Source: Phytohabitans maris
Lineage (GTDB): Bacteria > Actinomycetota > Actinomycetes > Mycobacteriales > Micromonosporaceae
DNA length: 64,000 bases
Direction: 5' to 3'
NCBI RefSeq assembly: GCF_031085175.1
Contig: NZ_JAVHUY010000005.1
Coordinates: 211,497 to 275,496, forward strand
The position numbers and the translations under genes are program-made. Below are positions 25,975 to 34,607 of this stretch, piece by piece; position 1 is the first letter of the stretch, and every line of letters begins with the position of its first letter. The notes beneath the pieces were generated by a model, which was not told the origin of the DNA, did not search any database, and saw only the letters and a list, made by a program, of their open reading frames with translations.

Positions 25975-28626
25975 GTGGCGAACGGGGTGACGCCCGCAGG
26001 CGACGCGGAGCATACGCGGCTGGCCCAGGCGAACGCGGGGGAACAGCCGTGGCGGTCCTGGGGGCCGTACCTGTCGGAGCGGGCCTGGGGCACGGTCCGG
26101 GAGGACTACTCGGAGCACGGCACGGCCTGGGACTACTTCCCGCACGACTGCGCCCGTTCGCGCACCTACCGGTGGAACGAGGACGGCATGGCCGGGGTCT
26201 GCGACGACCGCCAGACGTTCTGCTTCGCCCTCGCCCTCTGGAACGGCCAGGACCCCATCCTCAAGGAGCGGATGTTCGGCCTCGGCGGCGACGGGGGCAA
26301 CCACGGCGAGGACGTCAAGGAGTACTGGTGGTACGAGGACTCCACCCCGACCCACTCCTGGATGCGCTGGCGCTACCACTACCCGCAGTCCGCCTTCCCC
26401 TACGACGACCTGGTGGCCGTCAACGCCGCCCGGGGCCGTGACGAGACCGAGTACGAGCTCGTCGACACCGGCGTCTTCGACGACGACCGCTACTGGGCGG
26501 TGACCGTCGACTACGCCAAGGCCTCGCCCACCGACATGTGCATCGTGGTCAACGTGGCCAACCGCGGTCCGGACACCGCGACGCTGCACGTGTTGCCCAC
26601 GTTGTGGTTTCGCAACACCTGGTCCTGGGGGCTGCCCGGGCGCGACCAGGTGCCGGTGCTGCGCGGCGGCGACGGCCGGCTGGTCGGCGAGCACTGGGTG
26701 CTCGGCCAGATCGTGCTGCAGGGCGAGGGCGACCCGACCGTGCTCTGCTGCGACAACGAGACGAACACGCAGCGGCTGTGGGGGCTGCCCGGCCGCAGCG
26801 AGTACCCGAAGGACGGCATCAACGACCACGTGGTCGACGGCGCCGGCACGGTAAACCCGGCGCTGACCGGGACAAAAGGGGCGCTCCACTACCAGCTGAC
26901 CGTCCCGCCCGGCGGGGAGATGTGGATCCGGCTGCGGCTCACGCTCACCTCGCCGCCCCCGGGCAACGAGGCGGCGCCCCTGCTCGACCTGGGCCGGGAG
27001 TTCGACCGGGTGGTCGCCGCGCGGCGGGCCGAGGCCGACGCGTACTTCGCCGGCCTCACCCCCAAGGGCGCGAGCCGCGACGAGACGCTCGTGCTCCGGC
27101 GGGCGATCGCCGGGCTCATGTGGGGCAAGCAGTTCTACCACTTCGACGTCGAGCAGTGGCTGGGCGGCGACCCGGCCAGCGCGCCCCCGCCGGCCGGCCG
27201 CAAGCACGGGCGCAACAGCGCCTGGTGGCACATGAACAGCTTCGACGTGATCTCCATGCCGGACCCCTGGGAGTACCCCTGGTACGCGGCCTGGGACCTG
27301 GCCTTCCACTGCGTCACGCTGGCCCGGGTCGACCCGGAGTTCGCCAAGCAGCAGGTGCTGCTGCTCCTGCGCGAGTGGTACATGCACCCCAACGGCCAGA
27401 TCCCGGCGTACGAGTGGGCGTTCGGCGACGTCAACCCGCCCGTGCACGCCTGGGCGGCGCTGCGCGTCTTCGAGATCGACGGCGGCCGCGACTACGACTT
27501 CCTCGCCCGGGTGATGCACAAGCTCCTGCTCAACTTCACCTGGTGGGTCAACCGCAAGGACATCAACGGCAACAACGTCTTCGAGGGCGGCTTCCTCGGC
27601 CTGGACAACGTCGGCCCGTTCGACCGCTCGGCCGCGCTGCCGGTGGCCGGGGTGCTGGAGCAGTCCGACGGCACCGGCTGGATGGCCATGTACGCGCTCA
27701 ACCTGCTCGACATGGCCGTGCGCCTGGCCGAGCACGACCGGGCGTACGAGGACGTGGCCACCAAGTTCTTCGAGCACTTCGCGTACATCGCGGCCGCCGC
27801 GTACCACCAGGGGCTCTGGGACGAGGGCGACTCGTTCTTCTACGACCAGCTCCGCCTCCCCGACGGCAGCACGGTGCCGCTCAAGGTGCGCTCGGTGGTC
27901 GGCCTGCTCCCGCTCGCCGCCACCACCACCGTCACCTCGCGTACGCTCGGCCGGCTGCCGGAGCTGGCCGCGCGGCTGCGCTGGTTCCTGACCAACAAGC
28001 CGGCGTACGCGGACGTGGTCGGCGCCCGCCGGATGGCCGGCGACGGCCTCAAGCGGCGCCTGCTGTCGATGGTCGGCCCGGAGCAGATCGTGCGGATCCT
28101 GACCCGCATGCTCGACGAGGAGGAGTTCCTCTCCCAGTACGGGCTGCGCACGCTCTCCCGCCGCCACCTGGACAAGCCGTTCACCGTCGAGCTGGGCGGG
28201 CAGGAGTTCGCGGTCGGGTACGAGCCGGCCGAGTCCACCAGCGGCCTCTTCGGCGGCAACTCCAACTGGCGCGGCCCGATCTGGATGCCCACCAACTACC
28301 TGCTGATCTGCGCGCTGCGCGACTACGCCGACTTCTTCGGCGACGGGCTGATGATCGAGCACCCGACCCGCTCGGGCAAGAAGCGGACGCTCAACGAGGT
28401 CGCCGACGACCTCTCCGACCGCCTGATCTCCCTCTTCGTGCCCGACGAGTGGGGCCGCCGCCCGATGTACGGCGCGTGCGAGCTCTTCCAGACCCACCCC
28501 GACTGGAAGGACCTGATCGCCTTCCCGGAGTACTTCCACGGCGACAACGGCGCCGGCCTCGGCGCGTGGCACCAGACCGGCTGGACCGCGCTCGTCGCCG
28601 ACCTGATCCTCACCACCCGCCGCTAG
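25975..28626 (+). CDS. GH63-like (MGH1-type) glucosidase
   Basis: 883 residues from GTG 25975, preceded by GGAAGG at 5 bases. Upstream in-frame GTG 25948 is possible but lacks a site. Segments such as WRSWGPYLSERAWGTVREDY and YFPHDCARSRTYRWNEDG mark the actinobacterial MGH1-like glycoside-hydrolase family. The alpha/alpha barrel contains PWYAAWDLAFHCVTLA and the C-terminal half holds NSNWRGPIWMPTNYLL, both shared with GH63 enzymes. Likely substrate is an alpha-glucoside or mannosyl/glucosyl-glycerate; the exact one is unknown. Its divergent neighbours make and debranch glucans, so it may trim or recycle the same pool. Confidence 0.85.
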   Translation: MANGVTPAGDAEHTRLAQANAGEQPWRSWGPYLSERAWGTVREDYSEHGTAWDYFPHDCARSRTYRWNEDGMAGVCDDRQTFCFALALWNGQDPILKERMFGLGGDGGNHGEDVKEYWWYEDSTPTHSWMRWRYHYPQSAFPYDDLVAVNAARGRDETEYELVDTGVFDDDRYWAVTVDYAKASPTDMCIVVNVANRGPDTATLHVLPTLWFRNTWSWGLPGRDQVPVLRGGDGRLVGEHWVLGQIVLQGEGDPTVLCCDNETNTQRLWGLPGRSEYPKDGINDHVVDGAGTVNPALTGTKGALHYQLTVPPGGEMWIRLRLTLTSPPPGNEAAPLLDLGREFDRVVAARRAEADAYFAGLTPKGASRDETLVLRRAIAGLMWGKQFYHFDVEQWLGGDPASAPPPAGRKHGRNSAWWHMNSFDVISMPDPWEYPWYAAWDLAFHCVTLARVDPEFAKQQVLLLLREWYMHPNGQIPAYEWAFGDVNPPVHAWAALRVFEIDGGRDYDFLARVMHKLLLNFTWWVNRKDINGNNVFEGGFLGLDNVGPFDRSAALPVAGVLEQSDGTGWMAMYALNLLDMAVRLAEHDRAYEDVATKFFEHFAYIAAAAYHQGLWDEGDSFFYDQLRLPDGSTVPLKVRSVVGLLPLAATTTVTSRTLGRLPELAARLRWFLTNKPAYADVVGARRMAGDGLKRRLLSMVGPEQIVRILTRMLDEEEFLSQYGLRTLSRRHLDKPFTVELGGQEFAVGYEPAESTSGLFGGNSNWRGPIWMPTNYLLICALRDYADFFGDGLMIEHPTRSGKKRTLNEVADDLSDRLISLFVPDEWGRRPMYGACELFQTHPDWKDLIAFPEYFHGDNGAGLGAWHQTGWTALVADLILTTRR

Positions 28627-28630
28627 CCGG

Positions 28631-28650
28631 TAAGATTCGTACGAGTATTA
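28631..28650. promoter_or_regulatory. Candidate VapB operator
   Basis: A 20-base near-palindrome centred on CGTACG (28638-28643); 16 of 20 positions are symmetric, with TAA/TTA ends. It is markedly AT-rich for this genome and ends 4 bases before the AGGAGG of vapB. Antitoxins of this type usually repress their own promoter through such sites. Confidence 0.55.
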
Positions 28651-28663
28651 CGTAGGAGGCGAC

Positions 28664-28888
28664 ATGCGGGTCACTACCAAGGGTCAAGTGACGATCCCCG
28701 TCGAGATCAGGGAGCGCTTCGGGTTCCTGCCGGACACTGAGGTGGAGTTCGTGGTCCAGGACGACATCGTCCGGCTGCGACGCGTCGATCAGCCTGAGCA
28801 TCGGCGTGGAGACCGAGTGATCAGCCGTCTGCGTGGGCGCGCCAAGGGCAAGATGACCACCGACGAGATCCTCGCGCTGACCAGGTAG
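28664..28888 (+). CDS. vapB: AbrB/MazE-type antitoxin (VapB)
   Basis: 74 residues. The N-terminal swapped-hairpin AbrB domain reads MRVTTKGQVTIPVEIRERFG, the DNA-binding fold of VapB/MazE antitoxins. The C-terminal 35 residues are basic and likely unstructured until they wrap the toxin. The PIN-domain gene starts 3 bases after its stop. An AGGAGG site precedes the ATG by 5 bases, and a near-palindrome covers the promoter. Confidence 0.9.
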   Translation: MRVTTKGQVTIPVEIRERFGFLPDTEVEFVVQDDIVRLRRVDQPEHRRGDRVISRLRGRAKGKMTTDEILALTR

Positions 28889-28890
28889 CA

Positions 28891-29298
28891 GTGGGCGTCA
28901 CGCTGGTCGACAGCAACGTGTTGCTGGACATCGCGACCGAAGACCCTCAGTGGTACGCCTGGTCGGAAACGGCGCTCATCGATGCAGCCGACAGTGGCCA
29001 GCTAGCGATCAATCCAATCGTCTACGCCGAAGTCTCCATCGGTTTCCCTACGATCGAGGAGCTGGAGGATGCTGTCCCAGCCGACACCTTCGCGCGTCTG
29101 AAGCTGCCATACGAGGCTGGCTTCCTAGCTGGCAAGGCGTTCCTCAGCTACCGGCGACGAGGCGGCGCCAAGGCAACGCCCCTGCCGGACTTCTACATCG
29201 GCGCGCATGCCGCGATCGAGGGCTATCGGCTGCTCACCCGCGATGCGACCCGGTACCGCGCCTATTTTCCCACTGTGGACGTCATTGCGCCGCAATGA
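28891..29298 (+). CDS. vapC: PIN-domain ribonuclease toxin (VapC)
   Basis: 135 residues from GTG 28891. The four acidic residues of PIN nucleases are in place: Asp7 (LVDSNVLLDI), Glu47 (IVYAEVSIGF), Asp100 (PLPDFYIGAHA) and Asp118 (LLTRDATRYR). VapC toxins cut tRNA or rRNA when freed of antitoxin. It is co-translated with the AbrB-type antitoxin. It ends 18 bases from the convergent GNAT gene. Confidence 0.9.
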   Translation: MGVTLVDSNVLLDIATEDPQWYAWSETALIDAADSGQLAINPIVYAEVSIGFPTIEELEDAVPADTFARLKLPYEAGFLAGKAFLSYRRRGGAKATPLPDFYIGAHAAIEGYRLLTRDATRYRAYFPTVDVIAPQ

Positions 29299-29316
29299 CG
29301 TCCTGACCATCCGCCG

Positions 29317-29910
29317 TCATTGGATGTCGACGCGCATGACGACGCGGCGTTTGGTCGGGTGGGCGACCTCCGTAAAGCCGGCCTCCTCGAAGACCTGCCG
29401 GGCGCCGACGTGCAGCTCGCCCCAGGTGATCACCTTGCCCGGCTCGGTGATCATCGGGTAGGCCTCGAGCGCCCGCGCGCCCCGCTCCCGGGCGAAGCCG
29501 ACCGCGGCCTTGGCGAGGTCGTACGTGAGGCCGCGCCCGCGGTAGCCGGCGCGCACCGCGAAGCAGGTCACCGCCCACACGTCGGGGTCGTCCTTGTCTT
29601 CCTGGCGGCCGCTCCAGGGAACGGGCATGGTGCGCAGCTTCGGGTACGCGACGCGCGGCTCGACCGCGACCCAGCCGGCCGGCTCGCCGTCCGCGTACGC
29701 CACGAGGCCGCTGGTCGCCGGGGCGTCCGGGTCGCCGCAGGCGGTCTGTGCCCGCAGGGCCTCGCTCCGCTCCTCCTGCGTCGAGTCGCGCCAGATCCAG
29801 CCGACGACCTTGAACCGCTGGCACCGGCACCGGCCCGGGTAGGAGCCGCCGAAGACAGCGGTGAGGTCCTCCCACGACGCCTCGTTGGCGGGGACGACGC
29901 GGACGTTCAC
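29317..29910 (-). CDS. GNAT-family N-acetyltransferase
   Basis: 197 residues from GTG 29910, overlapping the DinB gene's stop as GTGA. The acetyl-CoA-binding motif A is visible as CFAVRAGYRGRGLTYDLAK, with the beta bulge and R/Q-x-x-G-x-G/A pattern (RGRGL). A cysteine-rich CRCQRF near residue 27 is common in related proteins. The substrate is unknown. It is co-transcribed with the DinB-like gene and faces the WYL regulator's divergent promoter through it. Confidence 0.85.
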   Translation of the reverse strand: MNVRVVPANEASWEDLTAVFGGSYPGRCRCQRFKVVGWIWRDSTQEERSEALRAQTACGDPDAPATSGLVAYADGEPAGWVAVEPRVAYPKLRTMPVPWSGRQEDKDDPDVWAVTCFAVRAGYRGRGLTYDLAKAAVGFARERGARALEAYPMITEPGKVITWGELHVGARQVFEEAGFTEVAHPTKRRVVMRVDIQ

Positions 29911-30455
29911 CGCGGCGGGTCTTCGCCCACGAGGCCGTCGACCGCCTCGCGCAGCAGGTCGGCGTGGCCCACGTGCCGGGCGTACTCGTCGTGCAGGTCG
30001 ACCAGCAGCCGCCGCAGGTTGGGTGAGCGGCCGTCCCGGGTGACGAACCTCGTCGGCTGGTCCAACCCGCCCTCGGCCAGCACCTTCGCCAGCGCCGCCT
30101 GCCGCCGCTCGACCGCGTCCCGCCACAGCGCGTACAGCTCGTCGGGCGAGTCGCCGGCCGCGCTGTGCCAGCACCAGTCGGGGTCGGCCTCGAAGTCCTC
30201 CGTGCGCCACGGCCCCACCGGCGGCCCGCCGGTCAGGTCGCGCGCGGTGTAGTACGCCTCGACGAAGGCCATGTGCTTGAGGAGGCCGCCGAGCGTCATC
30301 GTGGACGGCGGGTGCGGGCGGCGCAGCCCCGCGGCGTCCAGGCCGCCGCACTTCCACGCGAACTGGGCGCGGGAGCGGTCGAGCGCGAAGAGCATCGTCT
30401 CCACCTCGTCGGCGCTCAGCGACGGCTCCTGGATCGTGGTGTCGAGAACGGTCAT
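29907..30455 (-). CDS. DinB-family protein (DUF664, possible mycothiol-dependent enzyme)
   Basis: 182 residues from ATG 30455 (MTVLDTT). The four-helix bundle shows spaced histidines: LLKHMAFVEAYY, DLHDEYARHVGHADLLRE. Such histidines bind metal in DinB/DUF664 proteins, some of which are mycothiol S-transferases in actinobacteria. Longer in-frame starts would cross the divergent operator region. It is the first gene of a two-gene unit with the acetyltransferase and is divergent from the WYL regulator. Confidence 0.8.
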   Translation of the reverse strand: MTVLDTTIQEPSLSADEVETMLFALDRSRAQFAWKCGGLDAAGLRRPHPPSTMTLGGLLKHMAFVEAYYTARDLTGGPPVGPWRTEDFEADPDWCWHSAAGDSPDELYALWRDAVERRQAALAKVLAEGGLDQPTRFVTRDGRSPNLRRLLVDLHDEYARHVGHADLLREAVDGLVGEDPPR

Positions 30456-30473
30456 GCCCGACATGCTAGGTTG

Positions 30474-30500
30474 CATTCCGGTCGTTTCGCTTCCGGAATG
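30474..30500. promoter_or_regulatory. Perfect inverted-repeat operator between DinB-like and WYL genes
   Basis: CATTCCGG (30474-30481), 11-base spacer, CCGGAATG (30493-30500). The repeat is perfect and lies midway in the 55-base divergent promoter. The WYL regulator's HTH is the obvious candidate to bind it and control both directions. Confidence 0.65.
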
Positions 30501-30510
30501 TGGGGATGCC

Positions 30511-31464
30511 GTGAGACCCGACGCGAGTCCCACCGCCCGGGCGCTGCTCGCGCTCGAGCTGGTGCAGGGCAGCCCGGGCATCACCGCGGAGCGGATCGCC
30601 GGCAAGCTCGGGGTCTCCGACCGGGCCGCCCGGCGGTACGTCGAGATCCTCCGCGAGGCCGGCATCCCGATCGAGTCCGAGCGCGGGCCGCACGGCGGCT
30701 ACCGGCTCGGCCGCGGGCTGCGGCTGCCGCCGCTGATGTTCACCGGCATCGAGGCGCTCGGCCTGGTCATGGCGGTGCTCGACGGCCACCACGACGCCGC
30801 CGACCCCACCGACCCGGTCGGCAGCGCGCTCGGCAAACTCGTCCGGGCACTGCCCGAGTCGGTCGCCGCCCAGGCCGAGGCGGTCCGCCGCAGCGCCGCG
30901 CCCGCGCCCGACCGGGCCGCCGCGCGGCCAGACCCACAGACCACGACCGCGCTGGTACAGGCTCGCGCGCTGGGACGCCGGGTGCGCCTGGGCTACCGCC
31001 CGGAGGCCGGTCCGGAACGGGTCTTCGAGGTCGACCCCTGGGCCGTCGTGGTCCGCCACGGCCGCTGGTACCTGCTCTGCTGGTCACACACCTCGGGCGC
31101 GCGCCGCGCGTACCGGATAGACCGGATCCTCGACGTGGCCGTGCTGGACGCGGCCTTCAGCCCGCCCGCGGACCTCGACCCGGTGTCCATGTTGGAGGAA
31201 CACCTGGCGGTCGGCTGGGAGTACGACACCGAGGTGCTCGTCGACCTCCCCGCCGAGCAGCTGTCCCGCTGGCTGCCGCGTGCACTGGGCCGCGTCGAGC
31301 CGGTCGACGCCGGCAGCTGCCGGCTGGTCGGCACGACGAGCAACCCCATCTGGTACGCGGAGCAGCTCGCCGCCGTGCCCCGGATCGCCCGGGTGGTGGG
31401 CGGTCCGGAGCTGCGGCAGGCCGTGCACGCGCTAGGCAAGCGCCTCCTCGCGGCGGCTACATGA
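30511..31464 (+). CDS. WYL-domain transcriptional regulator (YafY-like)
   Basis: 317 residues from GTG 30511. The N-terminal DeoR-like HTH (ITAERIAGKLGVSDRAARRY, then GIPIESERGPHGGYRL) is followed by a central WYL fold (RHGRWYLLCWSHTSGARRAY) and a WCX-like C-terminus. WYL proteins sense ligands such as nucleic acids or small molecules through the central domain. It is divergent from the DinB-GNAT pair, with a perfect 8+8 operator between, so it probably controls that pair and itself. Its last 8 bases overlap the Clp remnant on the other strand. Confidence 0.88.
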   Translation: MRPDASPTARALLALELVQGSPGITAERIAGKLGVSDRAARRYVEILREAGIPIESERGPHGGYRLGRGLRLPPLMFTGIEALGLVMAVLDGHHDAADPTDPVGSALGKLVRALPESVAAQAEAVRRSAAPAPDRAAARPDPQTTTALVQARALGRRVRLGYRPEAGPERVFEVDPWAVVVRHGRWYLLCWSHTSGARRAYRIDRILDVAVLDAAFSPPADLDPVSMLEEHLAVGWEYDTEVLVDLPAEQLSRWLPRALGRVEPVDAGSCRLVGTTSNPIWYAEQLAAVPRIARVVGGPELRQAVHALGKRLLAAAT

Positions 31465-31870
31465 CCAGGTGGGCGCCGTCGACGTCGTCCGGGGTGCCGG
31501 CGCAGTCGACGTCTACGATCTGGCCGGGCTTGAGCTCGGTGACGAGTATCCGCTCGGCCAGGCTGTCCTCGACCTCGCGCTGGACGAGGCGCCGCAGCGG
31601 CCGGGCGCCGAGCGCCGGGTCGAATCCCTTGCGGGCCAGGTACTCTCGGGCGCTGTCGGTCAGGCGCAGCCCCATGCCCTTGTGGCGCAGCCGGCTGTCG
31701 ATCCGCGCCACCATCATGTCCACGATGGACAGCATCTCCTCCGGCCGGAGCTGGTGGAAGACGATCGCGTCGTCCACGCGGTTGAGGAACTCGGGGCGGA
31801 AGTGCTGCTTGAGCGCCTCGCTGACCTTGGCCTTCATCCGCTCGCTGCCGGCTCCGCGACGCAAGCCCAC
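31457..31870 (-). pseudogene. C-terminal remnant of a Clp ATPase (ClpC/ClpB type)
   Basis: 137 codons encode only the last part of a Clp ATPase: FRPEFLNRVDDAIVFHQL (end of the large AAA+ domain) and GARPLRRLVQREVEDSLAE (sensor 2 and D2 small domain). Both Walker motifs, the N-domain and the whole first AAA module are absent, so it cannot work as an unfoldase. The GTG at 31870 has no likeness to a true start, and upstream sequence shows no further Clp coding. It is best read as a gene end left by a deletion or an insertion whose junction lies near 31,860. Confidence 0.8.
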
Positions 31871-32415
31871 CCCAAGCGACGCCCGCGCTCACCGCCCGCC
31901 GCGGGTGCGTCGAGGCTGTGGAGTCGCACGCACAGACGGGGCAGCTCCAGAGCTTCCCCACGGTGGTGAGGAGCAACGGTCCGGACCTGATGCCACTCAC
32001 GCAGGTTCGATCAAGGTGTGGGCTGGGCGCGCTCAGAAGCGTCAGGCCGTCGCCCGGCGCGGGCGGGCAGTCGAGATCGTGGTACGCAGATGCCCTCGGG
32101 CGGGCGGATTCGTACCATGATCTGCTGGGGTGGTCCGCTGTTGAGGTGTACTCGGGGGTCGAGGTCGGTGCGCCAGTTGACCGGCGTTCCGGGGTAGTCC
32201 CGGTCGCCCCGTGGTGCACGGCCGCCTGGCCTTGATCAAAACTTGGGGGTGAGTGGCGTTGGGTCTGGACCGTTGCTCGTTGGTGGTCTCACCCTCGGCG
32301 CCCGGCGGCCTCAACCCCGCCGGTGTGCTGGCTCGGCTCCGCCGTGAGACTCCGCGCCGATCGAGGGCGGGCGTGCGGCCGTCCGACCACGCCACTGTGG
32401 ACCCTGGCCCGGAAG

Positions 32416-32480
32416 CAGCAAAATCCCTGACTTTGCTGCTTCCGCCCGCCGACGTGGCAGCAAAGTCAGGGATTTTGTTG
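32416..32480. repeat. 24-base-arm inverted repeat in gene-free tract
   Basis: Arms 32416-32439 and 32457-32480 match at 23 of 24 positions around a 17-base GC-rich loop. Central words are AAAATCCCTGACTTTGCTGC and its complement. It is far stronger and more AT-rich than chance for this DNA. No gene ends immediately beside it, so a simple terminator role is less obvious than for the other three. Confidence 0.65.
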
Positions 32481-32893
32481 GGATCTTGAGGCGCGCGGCG
32501 CGAGGGCGGGGCGTATGTCGGGCGGCGTTGGGCGGACGGCGGTGGGGCGGTGGATGGTTGTGGAAACGTGGAGGGGTGTGGGCGGTCATCTGAAATTCCG
32601 AATCGACGGACAGCAAGCTGAAACTTCTTGCAGGACTTGCCGCTACGCCAGGTAGCGCACAGGAACCGCTGCGGCAGCGACATCCGCCCGTTGCTCGACA
32701 CTCCGGTCCATCGATGGCAATTAGTGCGGCCACGTCGTCCGGTGGCAAGCCGACCCGCACCACAGGCGCGTCTTGCGCGCCGAGGAGCGGAAGCGGCGCG
32801 GCAGCGCCCGTGCGCGGACCGATCGTCCATCGATCAGGCTGGACACAGTGCGGCGGCCGACCATTGGCCACGTCACCTTCGGTAGCCTCGGCT

Positions 32894-32976
32894 GTCCGCC
32901 GATCCGGAGCCGACGTGTCCGCCAGATCGGAGAGGCGCGTCCGCCCATTCGGAGATTTTCATGTCCGCTAGCGGAG
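32894..32976. repeat. Four iteron-like direct repeats
   Basis: Copies at 32894-32909 (GTCCGCCGATCCGGAG), 32917-32932 (GTCCGCCAGATCGGAG), 32939-32954 (GTCCGCCCATTCGGAG) and 32963-32976 (GTCCGCTAGCGGAG). Start-to-start distances are 23, 22 and 24 bases, about two helical turns. A weaker copy may begin at 32872. Each copy has partial dyad symmetry. This looks like a protein-binding array; no gene for a matching protein is adjacent. Confidence 0.55.
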
Positions 32977-33158
32977 GGTGAGGCCGCGGGAGCGACGGTT
33001 GGGCCCCAGTGCCACTCACCGTGGTGAAGCCGGTCCTGCCCTGCGCCCCTTCCTTCAATGAGGCGGGGAAGGTGGGGTTGCGGTAGCTCAAGTCCTCTTT
33101 CGGGTTTGGAACTTCTCGAAGCCGCCGACGGCCGAAGCAACCCCGACTCCGAGCCTCG

Positions 33159-34607
33159 CTAGAGGATCACCGCCCAGGTGACTAGCGCGGCGGCGAGCGC
33201 CACGTTGACCGCCGTCGTGGTCCAGCGTAGCCAGGGGTACCGGGTGCGGCCGTTGGTCGGCGCGGACGGCCAGCGCCGGGCGGCTCGGACCGCCGCGTAG
33301 CCGCTGAGGCCGGCGCCGACCGCCCACACCAGCGGCGGCACGGACTGCCAGGTGCCCACCGCGTACGCCAGGGCCGGTAGCGCGACCGCCCACACCGCGT
33401 TGGAGACCAGCCGCAGCCGGTCGGTGGCGGGCTGGCGGGCGACGCTGAGCAGGCCCCAGGCGCCGGCCAGGCTGAGGAAGACGGTCACGCCGATCCGGAT
33501 CGCGCCGCGTACGTCGAAGCCGCCCTCCTCGCCCTCGGTGCCCAGCAGGCGGCGGCCGAGGTCGTCGACCGAGCGGTCGGTGTTGCCGAGCACCACCACG
33601 CCGCGGCCCGCCGAGCGGTCGAAGCCCAGGTACGCGCTGAAGCCGCCGGTGCCGCCATTGTGCCAGGTGATCCCGTCCGGCTCGGTGAACCAGCCGTACC
33701 CGATCCGCTCGCCGTCGCCGGCGTCGAAGCGGGGGTCCGCTGCGGCGGCGCCCGGTGCGCTGCCGTCCATTGTGGCCGATACCAGCGTGGCCAGGTCGGC
33801 GGCGGTGGACCAGGCGCCGACGCCGGCCGGTGCGTAGCCGGAGCCGCGCCACGGGTCGACCGACCGCCCGCCGGCCGTGAACCCCTGGGCGTGCGGCGAC
33901 GGCAGCGCGTATCCGGTCGCCGTCATGCCCAGCGGGTCGAGCAGCCGCTGCCGCAGCAGCTCCGGATACGGTACGCCGGCTCGTTGGGCGAGCGCGTGCC
34001 CCAGCACCGCCATCCCGTAGTTGCTGTAGCCGACCCCCTGCGCGCCACCGGACGCCGACGCGGTGCCCACAGTGGACAGCAGCCACTCCGTGTCCGCCCC
34101 GGCGTACGGATCGGTCCCGCCCAGCGTGCTCAACCCGGTGCTCAGCCCCTGCACCGGGCCGGTGATCCGCACGCTGGGCAGCCCGGAGCGGTGGCTGGCC
34201 AGCTCCTCGGCGGTCTTCGCGGCGGTGTCCGGGTCTTCGAAGTCCACAGTGGGCAGAAGATCGCGCAGCGGCGTGTCCGGGTGCACGGTGCCGTCGCGGG
34301 CCAGGTCGGCCAGGAGCATCCCGGTCAGCGGCTTGCCGATCGACCCGATCTCGAAGCGCGTGTCCGCGCCGACCCGCCCGCCGGTCCCGTCGTCGCCGAG
34401 CCCCGCGATGCGCACGGCGTCGCGGGTCACGTACGCCACGGCCAGGCCGCGATAGCCGGTCGGGTCGTCCACCATGGAGCGTACCAGCGCGCCGAGCTGA
34501 GCGTCCCCTGTGGACTCGCCACCGAGCTCGGTCGGCCGTGGCCCGGCCAGCCAGCCCAGCGCGGCCACGAGCACGGCGGCCAGCACCGCCCACCTGTCCC
34601 ACCTCAT
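33159..34607 (-). CDS. Serine hydrolase, beta-lactamase/class C family, with C-terminal membrane segments
   Basis: 482 residues from ATG 34607, overlapping the ArsR gene's stop as ATGA. An N-terminal hydrophobic segment (residues 7-21) anchors or exports the protein. The catalytic motifs are SIGK (Ser89, Lys92), YSN (194-196) and HNG in WHNGGTGG. After residue about 365, four hydrophobic segments follow, so the catalytic domain is probably outside and tethered. Such proteins are D-amino-peptidases, esterases or carboxypeptidase-like enzymes, and resistance is not implied. Co-transcription with an ArsR-type regulator suggests induced expression. Confidence 0.87.
   Translation of the reverse strand: MRWDRWAVLAAVLVAALGWLAGPRPTELGGESTGDAQLGALVRSMVDDPTGYRGLAVAYVTRDAVRIAGLGDDGTGGRVGADTRFEIGSIGKPLTGMLLADLARDGTVHPDTPLRDLLPTVDFEDPDTAAKTAEELASHRSGLPSVRITGPVQGLSTGLSTLGGTDPYAGADTEWLLSTVGTASASGGAQGVGYSNYGMAVLGHALAQRAGVPYPELLRQRLLDPLGMTATGYALPSPHAQGFTAGGRSVDPWRGSGYAPAGVGAWSTAADLATLVSATMDGSAPGAAAADPRFDAGDGERIGYGWFTEPDGITWHNGGTGGFSAYLGFDRSAGRGVVVLGNTDRSVDDLGRRLLGTEGEEGGFDVRGAIRIGVTVFLSLAGAWGLLSVARQPATDRLRLVSNAVWAVALPALAYAVGTWQSVPPLVWAVGAGLSGYAAVRAARRWPSAPTNGRTRYPWLRWTTTAVNVALAAALVTWAVIL

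Larger units (their letters stand above)
31871..33158. other. 1.3-kb tract without supported genes
   Basis: Short open frames occur on both strands but none has a credible start, family likeness or steady codon bias. Local GC is lower in places (32,220-32,260; 32,560-32,640; 32,940-32,965). It contains a 24-base-arm inverted repeat (32416-32480) and four iteron-like repeats (32894-32976). The Clp remnant at its left edge suggests decayed or rearranged DNA. Confidence 0.6.

Noticed and set aside
32894..32976. CRISPR array
   Set aside because: Repeats are only 14-16 bases, degenerate, and separated by 6-9 bases; there are no spacers of normal length and no cas genes.
31871..33158. Genes on either strand in the barren tract
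   Set aside because: The frames at 32,042-32,830, 32,311-32,871 and 31,918-32,235 lack start sites, family likeness and consistent third-position bias.
33159..34607. Antibiotic-resistance beta-lactamase
   Set aside because: SxxK/YSN/HNG motifs place it in the broad serine hydrolase family; the C-terminal membrane segments are not typical of resistance enzymes.
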